A stretch of DNA of 31,452 nt, taken from a virus. The stretch is from IMG/VR virus record IMGVR_UViG_3300021957_000174, positions 1 to 31,452 of that record; one strand, written 5' to 3'. Under the pieces are notes generated by a model. It was not told the DNA's origin. It did no database searches and worked only from the letters and a program-made list of their open reading frames with translations. The position numbers were made by a program, and so were the translations under genes. Position 1 is the stretch's first letter; every line of letters starts with the position of its first letter. This document shows positions 30,504-31,452 of the stretch, in pieces.

Positions 30504-31054
30504 TATAGAGCCTCAACGCAAGCAAAAGAAAAGCCATACAAGGAGGCTGAATCTGTTGACCATCCTATATCGTTAGTAGCCATTCGCCATGTGCTTTTAG
30601 GCAAAGAAAAGTCTAGAGTTGCGCCACTCGCAACCACTTCCCTCATAGGTGGCTGTATAGACATTGCACCACTGCCAGTCCAATCTTCTGTCACCATGTA
30701 AAGATAATTCCCTAACTGGAAATAATTGCCAGCATCAACACTTGAGCCAGAAACCGATAAGGTGTCATCTCGCACAGCAGTAGCACTGGTTAGGCTTATT
30801 GACTTTGAGATATTGTGTAGCGGATGGCCAAACGTGAATGTCCCAGAACGCCCTTTTAAGGCGATTATAAATGCCTCGACTGATCGTGCCTCTGCATGGC
30901 TTAAAGGCGGCAGGGTGATCTCTGCTTCCCATCTAGCCCCACCAAAATCATGCGCCTGCTGTTCATAACTAAAAGGCGATTCTGTAACTGCAACAGACCG
31001 TCTTAATCGCATATTAATACTTTGTATCCCGACACTAGGGAAAGCTAATGGCAT
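30503..31054 (-). CDS. Minor tail / distal tail protein
   Basis: 183 residues, beta-rich, beginning MPLAFPSVGIQSINMRLRRS. A central RSGTFTFGHPLHNISKSISL and the C-terminal WSTDSASLYGFSFACVEAL are visible. It lies directly after the tape measure, where siphoviruses encode the Dit or gpM-like protein that joins the tube to the tip. AGGAG sits about six bases before the ATG. The family is not certain. Confidence 0.72.
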   Translation of the reverse strand: MPLAFPSVGIQSINMRLRRSVAVTESPFSYEQQAHDFGGARWEAEITLPPLSHAEARSVEAFIIALKGRSGTFTFGHPLHNISKSISLTSATAVRDDTLSVSGSSVDAGNYFQLGNYLYMVTEDWTGSGAMSIQPPMREVVASGATLDFSLPKSTWRMATNDIGWSTDSASLYGFSFACVEAL

Positions 31055-31055
31055 T

Positions 31056-31452
31056 TTATGCTCCTACTAGGGACTTAGAGTAATTACCGCCCCTCATTCT
31101 AGCATCAGCCACCGCCTGTTTAGTAGCGTTTGCAATCTGTGGCATCAGTGTAGCTATCTCAGCACGTACGGTTTGCTGTACGCCTGTACTTACATTAATA
31201 GTCTGGTTAATAACAGTACCGCCACCGCCTAATTGATTGTTTGGGATAATAGAGCCTGATTGATTAGGCACAAACATTTCTGCACCGCGCTCACCGACCA
31301 TGTAGGGCTGTCCTGCCTGTACTGAACCGCCTATAGCCTTCATGGAAAAAGGATCACTTGATCCCAGTGCAGAGCCATAACCAAACTCTCTGTTGGTTGC
31401 GCTTTGCCCACCAAAAGCACTTGTTATAGCTCCGAATGCCGCATCGACTATG
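31056..31452 (-). CDS. Tail tape measure protein, C-terminal part
   Basis: Carboxy end of the gene that begins at 1596. It includes the motif GGSVQAGQPYMVGERGAEMF, commonly seen near the C terminus of lambda-type tape measure proteins (GxYxVGExGxE). The stop is at 31056-31058, and the next tail-tip gene starts one base downstream with an AGGAG site that overlaps this gene's end. The frame matches the left fragment exactly when 31289 is subtracted from the coordinate. Confidence 0.92.
   Translation of the reverse strand, partial: IVDAAFGAITSAFGGQSATNREFGYGSALGSSDPFSMKAIGGSVQAGQPYMVGERGAEMFVPNQSGSIIPNNQLGGGGTVINQTINVSTGVQQTVRAEIATLMPQIANATKQAVADARMRGGNYSKSLVGA
31290..31452. repeat. Terminal overlap, right copy
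   Basis: Right-hand copy of the 163-base overlap with the window start. The two mismatches suggest that the reads came from a mixed population or that an error sits near a contig end. Removing one copy gives a circle of about 31,289 bp. Confidence 0.95.

Noticed and set aside
1-31452. Direct terminal repeat as physical genome ends
   Set aside because: The repeat is inside the tape measure gene and has two mismatches; a permuted or circular assembly is simpler.
1-31452. Plus-strand reading frames such as 10220-10696 and 19678-20154
   Set aside because: They lie opposite well-supported minus-strand genes and show biased Ser/Leu-rich composition typical of antisense shadows.

Overview
The window is an essentially complete genome of a tailed dsDNA bacteriophage, most likely a siphovirus. 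The last 163 bases repeat the first 163 with two mismatches, and a tape-measure gene that runs off the left edge continues in frame on the right edge. The sequence therefore closes into a circle of about 31,289 bp. I see no integrase, tRNA, CRISPR or insertion sequence, and no phage-encoded polymerase, helicase or primase. The GC content looks low to moderate, and several small protein families here are ones I associate with marine phages. A marine proteobacterial host is likely but is inference.

All supported genes lie on the minus strand, so transcription runs from high to low coordinates. Early region (about 18.1 to 10.7 kb): a short unknown protein, an ERF-type single-strand annealing protein, a secreted Cys-rich protein, an SSB-like protein with a DDDIPF tail, a small Cro/C1-type HTH protein, a 427-bp non-coding control region, a small HTH protein and an O/DnaT-like protein (a possible split replication initiator), NinB, a metallophosphoesterase with an N-terminal HTH, a zinc-ribbon protein, a DUF3310 protein, NinG, and a run of small and membrane proteins. 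The order HTH, small RNA, O-like gene, NinB, NinG parallels the lambda cII, oop, O, nin order. Two promoter copies with identical architecture head the 18.04-kb and 12.65-kb operons.

Packaging and head region (about 10.96 to 3.4 kb): promoters with perfect TATAAT boxes precede a ParB-methyltransferase fusion, small and large terminase, a DUF4055-type portal, a Mu gpF-like minor head protein, a tiny basic protein, scaffold and major capsid protein. A terminator follows the capsid gene, then head-tail joining genes. Tail region (about 3.4 to 0 kb, continuing at 31.4 to 22.4 kb): tail terminator, tail tube, a lambda G/GT-like chaperone pair with a -1 slippery heptamer at the stop codon, tape measure, tail-tip proteins, a GNAT acetyltransferase, a gpJ-like hub, a tail assembly chaperone, and fibre and baseplate-like proteins ending in an 869-aa repeat-rich fibre.

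Lysis and virion-accessory region (about 22.4 to 18.15 kb): small conserved proteins, a 54-aa class II-like holin, two exported proteins, a TM plus coiled-coil protein, a 3TM holin, a structural protein and an M15-type endolysin, closed by a strong terminator at 18.12 to 18.15 kb. The only plus-strand signals are a candidate OOP-like small RNA (about 16.36 to 16.43 kb) and a UUCG-loop terminator at 16.68 to 16.71 kb.
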